Shown in pieces: positions 43,906 through 55,771 of a stretch of 64,000 nucleotides of DNA. The first letter of the stretch is position 1, and each line of letters begins with the position of its first letter. A model generated the notes under the pieces. That model was not told the origin of the DNA, searched no databases, and was given only the letters and a program-made list of their open reading frames with translations. Origin of the DNA: Plasmodiophora brassicae (taxonomy: Eukaryota > Endomyxa > Phytomyxea > Plasmodiophorida > Plasmodiophoridae); the NCBI GenBank assembly GCA_039704465.1, contig JASFAU010000020.1, positions 372,001 through 436,000 of the forward strand. Reading direction: 5' to 3'. The position numbers and the translations under genes were made by a program.

Positions 43906-44518
43906 CTATTGATGATGTTTGTAATCTTGAGGCGAAGGGCGATTGGCGCGATGGCGCAGCTCGACTGCCCTCAACGGCGCCGTTTGCACACCCGATAAAG
44001 GAACAGGAACAGCGCGACTGTTCCTATCGTCCCTGACAGATATTGCTGCACGTTTTAAGATCAGACAAATTTTCGCGAATAATGTCAGCACAATTCGTAC
44101 GGCCGAGTTCGGATGCGTGTTGGCGATGACGCCGTTCAGGACTATTAGCAGAGGACCCCAATTGTGGCCGATCCGGCCCTGGATGTCGAAACAGAGCATA
44201 TGCATGAGCAATCACGTCTCTTGCAGCGACCAGAAACCAATCGCCTACTATCAGCGTCGAGTCATCTAGAAGTTCAATCAACGCAATAAAAAAAATCCAG
44301 TAGAAGCCGAGCCGATACGTACCGCTGGACGGGCCGCGTGACGCTACGTAGACATCGCGGGCAACATCCCGCGCACGCTCAGCGTGCTCCGCACGCTCGC
44401 GCAGCAAGGCCAGACGCGAATCACTCGCGTCCGCATCGCAGGCGTCGTCGTACGCCTTGCGCGCGGCCGCGGCGGCGGCGTGAGCCTGCTGGAACAAGGC
44501 AAAGGCGGCGTCGGTCAT
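43906..44518 (-). CDS. Small membrane protein of unknown function
   Basis: Two exons (44231-44518, 43906-44178) with a 52-nt intron encode 186 residues. The N-terminal 60 residues are a charged Ala-rich coiled coil (FQQAHAAAAAARKAYDDAC). Two or three hydrophobic segments follow (LGFYWIFFIALIELL; WGPLLIVLNGVIANTH; VRIVLTLFAKICLIL). A basic tail ends the protein. Splicing replaces a polar stretch with the second hydrophobic segment, which supports the model. No family recognised. Confidence 0.5.
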
Positions 44519-44950
44519 TGGCGCGGGATGGATCGTCTTGCGACGACGTCAAAAACTGCGCGGTTCAGGAACAAGGCACAAACGCTGCGGGATTTGGCAC
44601 AGACCGCGTCTGCAATGGTTTTTCGTCCGAATAGAATTATTATTGTTGTCGTTCGCCGACGTCGGGACAATCGCCTGGGTCCCCAACGTGTACGTCGAGA
44701 ATATTCGCGCGACGGCGATGGCAGCGACGGCGTGGCGCGCGCTGCTGATCGATGGTGCTTGTAGAGCCATGATCATGGCGACCGCCGTCGGCATGTCGTG
44801 TTCATTTACAGGGCCAACCTGTCCCAGACGAAGCAATGACCGTCGATTTGTGTGGCGGGTTGGCCGACCCATATGGCGCCGAGTGGTTCCAGCAGCGCTT
44901 GTGGCCGAATGTATCCTGATCATGGGCTTTATGGCCTTCTATCGATGGGG
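44519..44950. other. No supportable gene
   Basis: A 124-codon minus-strand frame (44549-44923) and overlapping plus-strand frames are open here, but neither has a domain, and codon use looks random. The 3' end of the phosphodiesterase gene lies at the right edge. Confidence 0.35.
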
Positions 44951-47291
44951 TTATATATTCGAGCCGTCTCTGGTGAGTTTGGGTGGTGGTTCGCCGCCCA
45001 GCCCAAGGGACTTGGGCCGGTCTACGTACCTGGCCCAGTATGCGACCGTGCTGTTGAGCTCGCTGACGATGGGCGTCATGCCGAACAGGACGACGTTAGC
45101 GCATTCGTAGAGGGGCCGGACGATCAGGTCGATGAACGCGTTCTGGTTCTTCCCCAGGCAGTACTCCCGTTCGTTGCGGTCCATGAGCGGGGACACCTGC
45201 AGGCCCAGCGTGCGCTCCTGGTCGCCCTGCGCGTAGAACTCTTCCAGCAGCAGCGAATTCCACTTCATGTGGATCTCGTGGTCCTTCGCGAAGTGCGACA
45301 GGTCGGCGAGCTTGACCACCAGCTTCAGCATCAGGGTGACGTCCTTCTCGAAGAAGTTGACGACGGTCGCTTCGTCGCCCGGAGGCGCCAGCGCGATCTT
45401 GGCGCGCACGCTCGACAGGACGTCGAAGTGCCTGCCGAGGTCGGTGGCCATGATCACGTCGATGATGATCTGGCGAGCCACCCGGTACTGCGTTTTGGAC
45501 AGCGACGCCAGGATGTTGTGCTTCGGCAACGACATGACTCGGAACAGCTCGGCAATGTGGAAGTTCTCCAGCACCGACATGTCGTTATCTGGGACGCGGT
45601 TCAGCGATGGCCCGAGGTCGCCGACGACGCACCAGCGTACACAGCAACGCCACGTCCGACGACGTCGCCACCATGAACGCGTTGTTGAACCCAGGGTGGC
45701 CGATGTCGTGGCCCAGGCAGGCGATCAGCGCCGACATGACCTCCAGGGACTCCAGGCTCTGTAGCTGCCTGCTGGTCACCAGCAGGTGGTAGAACGAGTA
45801 CGCGACCTCGGCGCCTGCCGACGACCGTCATCCGAGCGAATGCGACATGGGCCGCGTACGTACCGTGGGAGGCGCAGTGGTACGGCACGGGCTTGTACCT
45901 GCTCTCGACCTCGCCGAAGAAGTTCCTGGCGACCACCGGGTCGATCTTCAGCGTCTTGAACAGGTCGCGCTTGTCGAACAGGACTTTGGCGACCAGGGAC
46001 AGGACGTGGCCGCCGGTCCTGGCGTTCATGTCGATCAGGTCAATGTTCCAGGACCGCGCGGAGATCTGCTTGCTCAGCTCGATCTCGATCGTCGCGTTCA
46101 CGATGCTGCTGTCGGCCAGCGCCCGTTTCGAGTTCGTCCGCTCCAGCATGTGGATCCCCGACTGGTGCCTCGACGACGCCGACCTGTCCACCGACGCCTG
46201 GAACTGCTGCAGGTGCGCCATGGACACCTGATGCACCAGGACGTGCGGCCGCGACGTCGCCGACCCGACCTTGCGCTCGGACGTCCCCAGGATCAGCGAC
46301 CCGAGCAGGCGCCTGTTGTCCTCGCTCTGGTCGGTGAACGACGGCCGCAACAGCGATTCCGGGTCCATCGACAGCATCTCGATCACCGACTTGATGCGAT
46401 CTTCGACCACGGGCGGCACGTTATACTTGCTGTGCAGCAGGGCCCCTGCGGTCAAACGTTAGGGCGGACGGAACCCGGAGGGCGCGACGCAGGCCTACGA
46501 AGGACGGTGACGACGTGCTCGAGCGGGGACGACACCGGCGCCTGGTTCAGGCGCTCCAGGCGCATCTTCAGGATCCTGTTCTCGTTCTCGACGGCGCTCT
46601 TCTGCAGGAACTCGCTACGAAGCCAGGCCTCGTTGCGGAACGCGCCGATCAGGAAGATGACGGAGATGACGGTGAGCAGGGCAGCGCCCGCCAGGTCGTG
46701 GTACGTCAACGCGACGAACGTCACGATCGTGCCCAACGTGATCGCGATGAAGTACAGCAGGCGCATGCGGATTAGGACGGAGGACAGGCCGAGGACAGCG
46801 AGGAGCAGCCCCATCGGCCACTTGCTGTTGACATCGGCAGGCGCGAACGCGACCATGATCGCGGCGACGAGGCTGACCACAGTGCAGACGACGGCAAAGT
46901 GTCGAACATCGACGTAATGTCTGGCAAAGTAACTGGCAGCGTTGATGGCGATCAGGGCGCAGGCGATGCCGAGCTGGATCATCTGACCACGGCCAGCCAT
47001 GATGCATGCCTCAACGATGACGACAACGACGAGGACGACGACGAGACGCGCTTGGCTGCTGGGCAGGTGCTTCGTGATGTTCTCCTCGGTGAAGTCGCGC
47101 TCCATTTCGACATTGCTGAACCGGACCATGTCGACGACGTGCGCCATCATCAGCGTGAACGACGTGCCGTACGACACGATGGTTGTCCAGCGATCATCGT
47201 CGATCTCGTCAAGGGTGTCGGTGATGCGTTCCCTAGCGGAACGACTGATCTCAGGGGCGACCCGCGAGGTCCGGCTAGCGCCGGCCAACAT
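44951..47291 (-). CDS. Membrane-bound 3',5'-cyclic-nucleotide phosphodiesterase
   Basis: Four exons (46499-47291, 45864-46445, 45641-45814, 44951-45588) encode 728 residues. The N-terminal 250 residues contain about six membrane helices (LVVVLVVVVIVEACIM; MIQLGIACALIAINAASYF; FAVVCTVVSLVAAIMVAF; LLLAVLGLSSVLI; LLYFIAITLGTIVTFVAL; ALLTVISVIFLIGAF) followed by a coiled-coil linker. The C-terminal half is a class I PDE catalytic domain: YHCASHGAEVAYSFYHLL (first metal-binding His), CLGHDIGHPGFNNAF (HDxxHxGxxN), KLADLSHFAKDHEIH, and a C-terminal Q-x-x-F-I block (NQNAFIDLIVRPLY) with the Gln/Phe that clamp the base. It hydrolyses cAMP and/or cGMP at a membrane. The intron after the first His removes a decoy continuation of the frame. 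Confidence 0.92.
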
Positions 47292-47413
47292 GACCGACCA
47301 CCGCACTAACGATCAGGCGGGTACGCCTGGTGGATCGCAGGCAGGGGCAGTGCTTGTGCCCGTGACATGCCCGACCGGACTGTATTCGAATCAGTCAGCA
47401 ACGTCCCGTCGTC

Positions 47414-48067
47414 TCAGTCGAACTTTGGCGCAAACTTCAGTGCCTGCGCCTTGATTCGCTCCGCATACGCCTTCCTGTTCGTCCGGTACAGCTGGTACGG
47501 CGCCTCGTTCGCCGGGTCGTTGTTGTTCGGCTCGTTCAGCAGCGCCTGGATGCCGAGCAGGATCTCCTTCAGGCTGATGGACGGCTTCCAGTCCTTGTCC
47601 TCGCTGAGAATCGACAGGCAGACGGTCCCCGATGGATCTGCGGTACATGTTAACGAGGCGCCCGACCGAACGTAGATGCGGACGAACAGATATTCGGGTG
47701 GAAGATCGGAGGCTCGAATTGGCATTTCGGTGGCTTCATCGGGTAGTCCTCCGTGAATTGCACGACGACGTTGTAGACGCCGCCTTCCCAGTCCGTCTGT
47801 GCGCGAACGCATTAAAACCAAACGGACGCCCAGGCACGATGGAATCGGAAACTCGTACGCCCTGCCTGCCTGGAATGCCGCAAACCCATCGGAGGATGTT
47901 GGTGGACCCATCCGGGTTGCGATCGGGGCGCGCGAAGAACCCGTGCGGGTGCGATTTCCGCCAGGCCTGCAGCCACCACGCCAGCCAGTCAGCGTTCCGC
48001 ATCGGGTCACGCCCCCCTCCCAACCGACCTTGCGCTCCTCTGCCAGGCGCGACCTCGCGATCGACAT
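47414..48067 (-). CDS. UBC9: SUMO-conjugating enzyme UBC9
   Basis: Four exons (48029-48067, 47859-47966, 47688-47796, 47414-47637) encode 159 residues; human UBE2I has 158. The start [20 protein letters not shown] is typical of UBC9. The core has GTDWEGGVY, a [18 protein letters not shown] block and the active site [11 protein letters not shown] with catalytic Cys92. The UBC9-specific [19 protein letters not shown] helix and a terminal KFAPKF follow. It transfers SUMO from the E1 SAE1/SAE2 to substrates. A single 49-codon error would arise if the in-frame stretches were not spliced; all three introns (62, 62, 50 nt) are supported by the exact family alignment. Confidence 0.95.
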   Translation of the reverse strand: MSIARSRLAEERKVGWEGGVTRCGTLTGWRGGCRPGGNRTRTGSSRAPIATRMGPPTSSDGFAAFQAGRAYEFPIPSCLGVRLVLMRSRTDGLGRRRLQRRRAIHGGLPDEATEMPIRASDLPPEYLFVRIYVRSGASLTCTADPSGTVCLSILSEDKDWKPSISLKEILLGIQALLNEPNNNDPANEAPYQLYRTNRKAYAERIKAQALKFAPKFD

Positions 48068-48668
48068 GATGCCCCGCGCCGCGACGGATCGGCCGACGGA
48101 CTGGCGGGCGCCCTTTGCCGCCAGAAACGCAACACACGGCGCGGCGGACGCCGTGGCGGTTCCGTCTTGTGCAGCACTATCTACTGCGACGAGGCATTGC
48201 TGGCAGGCTGTTGTGCTGCTCGGTGGCGACGCCGTCACAGTCTGTATGCGATGCGTTCGAATTGTCGTTGTCGTCAACCGACGTGATTGGCGACTTCCGG
48301 GCGCGGTCGGGGTCGTCAGAGCCAACCGCAACGGGCGGCGACGCCCGACAGCAGGGCCCGCATCGGACTGCCCATGCAGCCTGCTGAACACTGTCACCAG
48401 GCAACAACAGCCCATGACCGGATCCCGGCGAATTTATTTGCAGAACGCTTCCGCTCCCCGCTGACGCGCTTGCCGAGTGGCCCACTGCAGGCCACCTCCT
48501 ACGGTAAACCTGGAACAAGTTACAGGCAAGGCCGAACGTCAAGTGCGCATCGAACGACGGGAGTTCGCTGCAGTTGTGCGGGGCCTCCGTTGCTATATTT
48601 GGATGGACGCGCACGGCTGACTGATTCGAGCGCGCTGGAGCACGCACACGTGCGGCACGAACGAACCG
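48068..48668. promoter_or_regulatory. Divergent intergenic region, about 600 bp
   Basis: Lies between the UBC9 start (minus) and the secreted-protein start (plus), so it should hold both promoters. Overlapping frames occur on both strands but none has a recognisable domain. Confidence 0.35.
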
Positions 48669-49496
48669 ATGCGCGTCCGTGTCCTTCTGGCGATCGTGAT
48701 TGCGTCATCGTGCCTTGCGGGAGTGGACGCCGCCAACAAGCGCGCTGAGGGGTGGGCGGAATGGTTTTCGCACCTACCGGGCCGCATCTGGCGTGCGCTG
48801 CCCGGGTCGGAATTCGTGTCGGGCACGCTACGGTCGCTGTGGACCGGCCAGCTATGGTCGCTCTACTCAACGTCGAGCGGGCACGTCGCCGGAGCGTTCA
48901 TCAGTGTATCCGACAGCCAGCGAGGGTCTGGTGACTTTTCCACCTTGATCGTGTACCGCGGCTTCGACAGGATCGAGTACGGTAGCGGAGGGCAACAGCT
49001 GTCACGTGCTACGCTCGAGGAGCCGAGTTTCACACACGTTACGCTAACGACGGATAACTGCCTGAAGATTCACGAGCGCGTCGGGAAGACGATCTCGCTC
49101 TGTAAAGGACGATTCGATGAGGACAATTCCCCGAGCTTCGGGTATCAAACGGTGACCGAAATGGCGTGCTCGGGCAGGGATTTCATGTTCGCGCGCACCC
49201 GCAAAGGGGACCATCACGAGTTCTACTTTTTCGCCAAGGCCAACACTTGGGAACGCTTCACGGACGCCCACACGCCGAAACAGATCGTCGCGCACATCAC
49301 CGCGCTGAACAATTGCCAGCAACCGTGGGCGGTTCAGCCAGCCCAACAGCAGACGCCGGCGGCGGCGGCGGCAGCGCCGACGTCATCCGAGCCCGCGAAA
49401 CGGAAGCGACGCAACTCCCCAAACTCTTCTTCCTCGCTGCTCCCCTCGATCATGATCGCGTTTGGCGCTATCTGCTTCACGATCGCTGAGGTGTGA
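48669..49496 (+). CDS. Secreted protein, probable GPI anchor
   Basis: 275 residues from the ATG at 48669, single exon. Residues 1-21 are a signal peptide (VLLAIVIASSCLAGVDA). The mature part is a beta-rich domain of about 190 residues with four cysteines (NCLKIH, SLCKG, MACSG, NNCQQ). A Pro/Gln/Ala-rich, then Lys/Arg-rich linker precedes a hydrophobic C-terminus (PSIMIAFGAICFTIAEV), consistent with GPI attachment. I do not recognise the domain. It is the second protein of this layout in the window (the other is at 24762) but the two do not resemble each other. Confidence 0.6.
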   Translation: MRVRVLLAIVIASSCLAGVDAANKRAEGWAEWFSHLPGRIWRALPGSEFVSGTLRSLWTGQLWSLYSTSSGHVAGAFISVSDSQRGSGDFSTLIVYRGFDRIEYGSGGQQLSRATLEEPSFTHVTLTTDNCLKIHERVGKTISLCKGRFDEDNSPSFGYQTVTEMACSGRDFMFARTRKGDHHEFYFFAKANTWERFTDAHTPKQIVAHITALNNCQQPWAVQPAQQQTPAAAAAAPTSSEPAKRKRRNSPNSSSSLLPSIMIAFGAICFTIAEV

Positions 49497-49832
49497 CCCC
49501 CATCGTGCGGTGGTCCCAGCAGCAGTGCCAGGTATGTCTGTTAAGATAAAGGTTTAGAGAAACGGCAATGGTTCACGATCGCGCGCGATGCGGTTGCGGC
49601 CGACAGCTTCGTAGCGGCACCACGAGGCCGATCGAGTGCTATATGCGCAGTGTGTGTGTGTGGCGTTCCGAGTATGTGGGGAGGAACGGCCGGGCCGGTG
49701 CGGAACGACACTGCCGTCTATTTTTGGGGGCGCGAATCAAATCGCGCGTGTCGTACAAAAAATCCCCACTGAGGGGCAACAAAACGCGTCACTCTGTTTA
49801 AAGTGGACGTCGCCGGTGACGGCCATTGTTCC
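49497..49832. other. Intergenic region
   Basis: No supportable gene; contains a TGTGTGTGTG run near 49650. It should hold the promoter of the LKR/SDH gene. Confidence 0.45.
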
Positions 49833-52800
49833 ATGACGCGTCACGGGCGGCGACCCTGCATCGGCATCCTGCGCGAGGTCAAGAACCAATGGTAGCCGGG
49901 GGGGCGCAATCGTCGTCGTGGAACGATTTGACGATTGCCGGGTACGTAGGGAGCGACGAGCCCCGCTGATACCGAAGGACGTTGCCGCGCTTGTCGCCAG
50001 CGGCATCGACGTCCTCGTTCAACCTTCCGAAAGGTTGCATCCCGAGCGTACGTCGGTGTGTGCCGTTCATGCCCAACGTTGTCTAGGCGCGTGTTCAAAG
50101 ACGTTGAGTACCGAGAGGCGGGTGCTGTCATCACGAATGACTTAACGGCCGCCAACACGATCTTTGGCGTGAAGGAGGTCCCGGCTGACAACCTGATTCC
50201 TGGTAGGAACTACGTGATCTTCTCGCACGTGATCAAAGCGCAGCCGGATAATATGCCGTTCCTGGACGCGTGCCTGGCGAAGAACGTCCGCCTGTTCGAC
50301 TACGAATGCATTCGGGATCCGGCGACGAGCACGCGCCTGGTGGCGTTCGGCAGGTTCGCCGGCAATGCCGGCATGATTGACATCCTGCGAGGTTGCGGCC
50401 ACCGGTTCCTGACGATGGGCATGTCGACGCCGTTCCTGGCGATGCCGTCCGCCTACATGCACGCCAGCTTGGATCAAGCCAAGGAGAACGTGGTTGCTGC
50501 TGGGCGCGAGGTTGCCCGCGTAGGCCTGCCGAAGGCGCTGACCCCGCTGACGTTCGCCTTCACGGGCGCGGGCAACGTCACGCAGGGCGCCATGGACATA
50601 TTCAAGCTGCTGCCACACGAGTACGTCGACGTGGACGACCTTGCTCATCTTCGCGCCCGGGGGAACGCCGACCCACACAAAGTGTACGGTGTCCACCTCA
50701 AGACCTCGGACCTGGTGGCTCCTGTCGAACGTACGGCGTGCCGTTCCGTCCTGGTTCGACCATCTCATGCGTTGTGTTCTCAGCGGGGGCCACGTTCGAC
50801 CGCGAGCATTACTACGAGAACCCGCACCTGTACCGCCCCATGTTCCACGAGCGTGTCCTTCCGAACATCACGGTGCTGGTCAACGGCATCTACTGGGACC
50901 ACCGGTTCCCGCGCCTCCTGACTGCTGAGCAGTTGAAGGACTCGCCGACCCGGAACCTCGCTGCCATCGCCGACATCTCGTGCGACATTGGCGGGTCCAT
51001 CCAGTTCCTGGAGAAGGCGACGACAATCGACGACCCGTTCGTCGTGTACAACCCGTCGTCGGGCACGACGACCACCGACCTGAACGACGACGGCGTCCTG
51101 TTGCTGGCCGTCGACAACCTTCCCGCAGAGCTCCCGCGCGAGGCGTCCGGCCACTTCAGCTCGGCGCTGGTGGACTTCGCGTCGGTGCTGTCCACCTGCG
51201 CGGCCGACCAGCCGTTTGACGAGTGCGCCCTGCCGGACGAGTTACGCGCCGCCTGCATCACGTCGAACGGTGCGTTGTGCCACGAGTACGACTACATCAG
51301 CGAGCTGCGCCGGTCGATGGAGTCGTCGCGCCCGCCCAAACCGCATGCGTCCGCCGTACTGTCCATCACAGGTCGGCGTCGCTGGGGATCGCTGTCGGCC
51401 CTCCCGGTTCATGGTTCGCATTGCCAGGCCACCTGTTCGACACGGGCCTGATCAACCGAGTCCTGGATGTGATCGAGCTGTGCGGCGGAGGCCTGACCAT
51501 CCACCAGATGGCCGTTGACTCGAACCGCCCGCGCATGAGCCGAAAGAGCAATGCGGTCGTCGAGATCAGCGGCCACGACAGCGAGCATATCGCCGCCATG
51601 AGCGCCCGGGTCACCCAGCTGGCCGAAAGTTTGCCCAGCGCCGAAGCCGTCGTGACCGCCCTGCCGTCGAACGGGAGGGCGGCCTCGTCCCGTGCCCCGG
51701 TGTGGATCGTTTGGGCAGCGTCGCCCGGCCCGTCTTCTAACCGGCTTCCATTGTCAGGCAATGCCCGCCTCGATCCCCGCAGTCAAGAAGCGGGTCGTTC
51801 TGCTGGGGTCCGGACTCGTCGCCGGCCCCTGCGTCGACGTCCTGACCAGCTACGACGACATTGAGCTGGTCATCGGGAGCGACAACCTCCAGCAGGCGGA
51901 AGCACTGGCGCGCCGCTCTAAACGATCGCGAGTGGCCGCCGTGCAGATCGATGCTGACGACTTTGGTGAGGACCCCAGTCGCGTCAATCGGGCGGTGTGC
52001 CTAATCCGCCCCCCGTCTGCGTAGAACGCGACATTCGGAAGCTCGTCCAAGGAGGCGCCGCCGTCATCAGCCTGCTACCAGCTCACCTGCATGCGAAGGT
52101 CGCGCGCCTCTGTATCGACGTGCGAACGGATATGATTACGGCCAGCTACGTGTCGCCCGAGCTGGCGAAACTGCATACGGCTGCACAGGAGGCAGGTCAG
52201 TGGGGCAACATGGAGCGCGCATCGGAACGCCTGCCGCTGACCGCAATCGTCGTCTAGGAATCGTCGTGCTGAACGAATGCGGTCGGGGACGTCGCTTGTG
52301 TCGTGGGTGCGCACCTCATCCAACCGAATGTGTCGTCGGCGCAGGTCTGGATCCCGGGCTCGACCACATGAGCGCCATGAAGATGATCGACGAAATCAAG
52401 GGCACGGGTGGCAGCGTTGTATCCTTCGAATCCACGTGCGGAGGTACGTCAACGTACGCGCCGCCGTGCTCGATCGTAATGCGCGGGTGTCGGCAGGCCT
52501 TCCCGCTCCGGAAGCCGCCGACAACCCGTTCATGTACAAGTTCAGCTGGTCACCGAGAGGTGCGCTCCTGGCGGCGCTCAACGCGGCGGTGTACCGACAG
52601 AATGGCGAGGTGCGGTGCGTATCGCACGTGCACGGGCGCGCGTCTTACCGGGGTGCGTGTGCCACACAGGTCATCGCCGTCGAGGGGAAGGACTTGCTGC
52701 GAGCCAGCCGCCCGTTGCACTTATCGCCAGCGCTCCGGCTGGAGCACACGCCGAACCGTAACAGCCTGATATACGAGAGCGAGTACGGCGTCGAGGAGTC

Positions 52801-53593
52801 GGTCCAGTCGTTCTACCGTACCCTGCGTCTGGGGTCACGTGTCGAGCCATCGCGTGCTGACGGCTGCTCGTCAGGTGGCACGATTCGCTACGCGGGGTAC
52901 TCGTCGCTGCTGTACTGCATGGCGCAGCTGGGGCTGCTGTCCAGCGAGGCGCGGGCGGACCTCGACGGGACCTGGCCGGCGCTCCTGTCGAGGCTGACCG
53001 CGTCCGCCGATCTGGCGTCGTTCCTCGAGAGCAGGGGCGTGTCGGCGGACGATGCCGGGCGCTGCGTGTCGGCGCTGCGCTGGCTCGGCATGCTGGACAG
53101 CGGCGCCCGCGTCGATGCCCGCGACGGCACCGTCCTGGACGCGTTCGTCGCCGTGCTGCGTCCCAGGCTCTCGTTCGGGCCCAACGAACGCGACCTGGTC
53201 GGTCAGCTGCGGTCGTCGTCGCGTGTGTCTGAACCGTGCCGTCAGGTGATCCTCCAGCACCGGCTCTCGGTCGCGCCGCACGGCGGCACGACGTCGCCCG
53301 TCACGAAGGTGTCGACGTTGGTCCAGTACGGCAACCCGTTCGGCGACAGCGCCATGGTCTGCACGTTTCGGGGCGCCACGCCAATCACCCGATCTCATCA
53401 CGCTACGACGTAGGCTCAGACGGTGGGCGTGACGGCCGCGCTGGCCGCCCGCCTGGTCCTGGACGGCGGCGTCGCCAAGCGGGGCGTCGTGAAGCCCACC
53501 ACGCCCGACGTCTACAACCCGGTGCTGGACATGGCCGCCGACCGGGGCATCCGCTTCGTCGAGACGACGACGGCCGCGCGTCATAATTTATAG
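49833..53593 (+). CDS. AASS: Bifunctional lysine-ketoglutarate reductase/saccharopine dehydrogenase
   Basis: Fourteen exons (49833-49891, 49950-50033, 50087-50730, 50784-51371, 51428-51699, 51758-51965, 52025-52195, 52258-52281, 52345-52444, 52498-52609, 52670-52825, 52874-53197, 53246-53356, 53420-53593) encode 1008 residues. The LKR half starts CIGILREVKNQWERRAPL, then AGAVITND, FGRFAGNAGMID, TFAFTGAGNVTQGAMD and VLVNGIYWDHRFPRLLT. A linker domain (GHLFDTGLINRVLD) joins the SDH half, which opens with the NAD-binding RVVLLGSGLVAGP and continues LNECGLDPGLDHM, FESTCGGLPAPEA and YKFSWSPRG, ending VYNPVLDM. The fused enzyme converts lysine to aminoadipate semialdehyde via saccharopine, as in animals and plants; fungi keep the two halves as separate biosynthetic enzymes. 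Every junction restores the family alignment. No clear mitochondrial presequence is visible. Confidence 0.95.
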
Positions 53594-53642
53594 TCGGGCG
53601 GAGGCAGCGATACTACAGACGATGGGTCGTCGTTGCCCACCA

Positions 53643-54359
53643 TCACCAGCGCCCCTTCCGGATCTCTCGCAGGTACCCGGAATGGTACTCGGTACCGTCC
53701 TTCTCGTCGTCGTCGTCGTCGTCCGGTCGTCGTCGTCGTCGGGCGTGCCGTTCCGCACGCGCCGACTCGGACGCCTCCCGGTGAACCCGCTCGGCACGAA
53801 GCGCCGCGTAGTCGACCTTCCCGCGCTTCCGACCCCGCTCGTCGGCGTCAGCGTCTGCCTTGGACGGGCGATGACGGTGCCGCTCCTTCTTCCGCTTCTT
53901 CGGAGCGGCGTCCGCCCCGCTGAGCAGCGTGTTGACCAGCACCATGGGGTCGTCGTCGCCCCTGCGGCGGGCGGGTGGCGCATCGTCGCCGGTCGTCGGC
54001 GGCGCCTGCAACCGGCTGTACCAAGGCGGCGGGGCGCGACGCCCGCCCAGGTACAGCGTGCCCTTCTCCTTCTCGGCCAGCTCGCGGGCCGCCTGCACGC
54101 GTTTGCGCTCGTACTCGGCCGCGCTTCGTTCCTCGTCGGCGAACAGGCTGAACCGCGTCGGCGACGCGTCGGACGGCGCCTGCGTCGATCGCAGCGCGGC
54201 GAGACGCGCCGACTGCGCCGCGCGACGGGCGTCGCGTTCCGCGCCGGCCTGCTCCTCGGCGAACCGCCGCTCGTCCTCCTTGACCTTGTTCTGCTGGCGA
54301 ACCCCGTAGACGTTCCATGATTTCTGCGGCAGGATGTTCAGGCCGCCGTGGCCGCCCAT
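53643..54359 (-). CDS. LENG1: LENG1-like splicing-associated protein
   Basis: 238 residues from the ATG at 54359, single exon. The N-terminus GLNILPQKSWNVYGVRQQNK matches the LENG1/CIR N-terminal domain (N-I-L-P-x-K-S-W). A long charged helix follows (EDERRFAEEQAGAERDARR), then a PPWY motif as in LENG1, and an R/D/E-rich tail ending YHSGYLREIRKGRW. LENG1 proteins associate with spliceosomes. Related CWC25 shares the KSW motif but lacks the PPWY block and tail. The gene converges with LKR/SDH, stop codons 50 bp apart. Confidence 0.82.
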   Translation of the reverse strand: MGGHGGLNILPQKSWNVYGVRQQNKVKEDERRFAEEQAGAERDARRAAQSARLAALRSTQAPSDASPTRFSLFADEERSAAEYERKRVQAARELAEKEKGTLYLGGRRAPPPWYSRLQAPPTTGDDAPPARRRGDDDPMVLVNTLLSGADAAPKKRKKERHRHRPSKADADADERGRKRGKVDYAALRAERVHREASESARAERHARRRRRPDDDDDDEKDGTEYHSGYLREIRKGRW

Positions 54360-54564
54360 GACGCCCCGACGACAACTATTAAGGAGGGGCGTTCGTCACT
54401 CAACCGGTCACAACGGCTGACCGTGTCGCGCGCGCAGGACGCATCGGCGGAGTCCGCGCGCCGACGCAGCTCCGTCACTGTCAGGACGGCGAATACAAAC
54501 ACACATTGGAGCATCTATCTCTCCGTCCCGTCGTAAAGGCGAGGAGGCTATTAGCTGCGACCGC

Positions 54565-55649
54565 TCAGAACCCGTACATGTATTGCCGGTCGCGGTGTGG
54601 GACGTGCGGCTGCGCCTCCTGGATATGGCTGATGCGGAGCTGTTCGAGGTCAGCAGCGTGCCTCTGCTGCAGGTCCTTCTGGTCCTGCAGCATCGCGGCC
54701 TGCATCTCGTTTATCCTGGCCTGGTGTCGTGCCTCGCTGGACGACAACTTGTCCTCCAGTGTCGTCACAGCGGTCGCGAGTTTGCTGCCCGCCTCGTCGC
54801 GTTCCGCTTCGGCGGTCTGCAGGCGCCCCGCCAGCTCCTTCTTCTCAGCGTCCGCCCTCCCCAGCTGGGCAGCCAGCCGTGATGATTCCGCTGCGGCTGC
54901 GTCCAGCTTCGATTGCAATTCCGTCCGCAATCGATCGGCCTTGGCCAGCGCTGCCTCGAACTCCTTGTCGCTGGCTGCAAGCTGGCCAGCCAAGCGCCCG
55001 ACCTTGTCATTGGCCTCACCGGCCTGCGTCTGGGCGATCCCTACCTGCTGTTCCAGCTCCTGGTTGCGCTGCTCCAGCGCGCTGACCCTGGCTCGCAGCT
55101 GCTCGTTGTCCTGCTCGGCATCCGCCTTCGCCTGGGCGAGCTCGTCCATCCGCGTGTCCGCCTTCGTCTTGGCCTTCTCCGCATGCAGCAGGGCGGCGAG
55201 CTCCTTCTCGGACGTCACCTTCAGCGCGTTCAATTTCGCGATGCAGTCCCTGAGCTCGTCGCGGGCCCCGTCCCTGTCCCTGACGGCCTCGTCCAGGCGT
55301 CCCTGAAGGTCGGCAACCGCACGCCGCCCATCTTCAACCGCGTCGTTCAGCTCGGCGACCTTCCGATTGTGCTCGGCAACGACCGCGGCGTGGTGGTCGG
55401 CAACGCGCGCCATCTGCTCCTCGCTGTCGCGTAGTCGTCGTTCGGCGTCGTCCAGCCGCTCCTGGAGCTGCCCGGCCAGCGCCTCGGTCAGCTGGACCCG
55501 ATCGCTGACCTGCCTATCGCGACGTCGTGGCGATGGGCTCAGCTGGTCCTGTTCGACAGCCTGACACGTACAACGCGCGGTCATCACATCCCGTTCAGCG
55601 CGTCGCGTCGAAGCAGGTGTACCGGTACGTCGATCTGGGAAGGCCTCAT
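54565..55649 (-). CDS. Long coiled-coil protein
   Basis: Two exons (55629-55649, 54565-55560) with a 68-nt intron encode 338 residues. The first exon is only seven codons (MRPSQID). Most of the rest is a continuous coiled coil with heptads rich in Ala, Glu, Leu and Arg (DDAERRLRDSEEQMARVADH; ALEQRNQELEQQVGIAQTQ). It ends with a Gln/His-rich helix and QYMYGF. No motor, membrane or enzyme domain. A longer ORF from 55785 exists, but its start would overlap the start of the opposite gene, and the spliced model avoids this. Likely a structural or tethering protein. Confidence 0.65.
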
Positions 55650-55771
55650 CGTCGTATCGATCGTCGACCGAGGCTGTGTCGCCTGGCACGTGCCGCCCGC
55701 CGAAGATTCTTCGCTCGCATTGATGTATTCGGCACCGGGATACGGGATTCATCGGCCGATGCGACCAGTCG

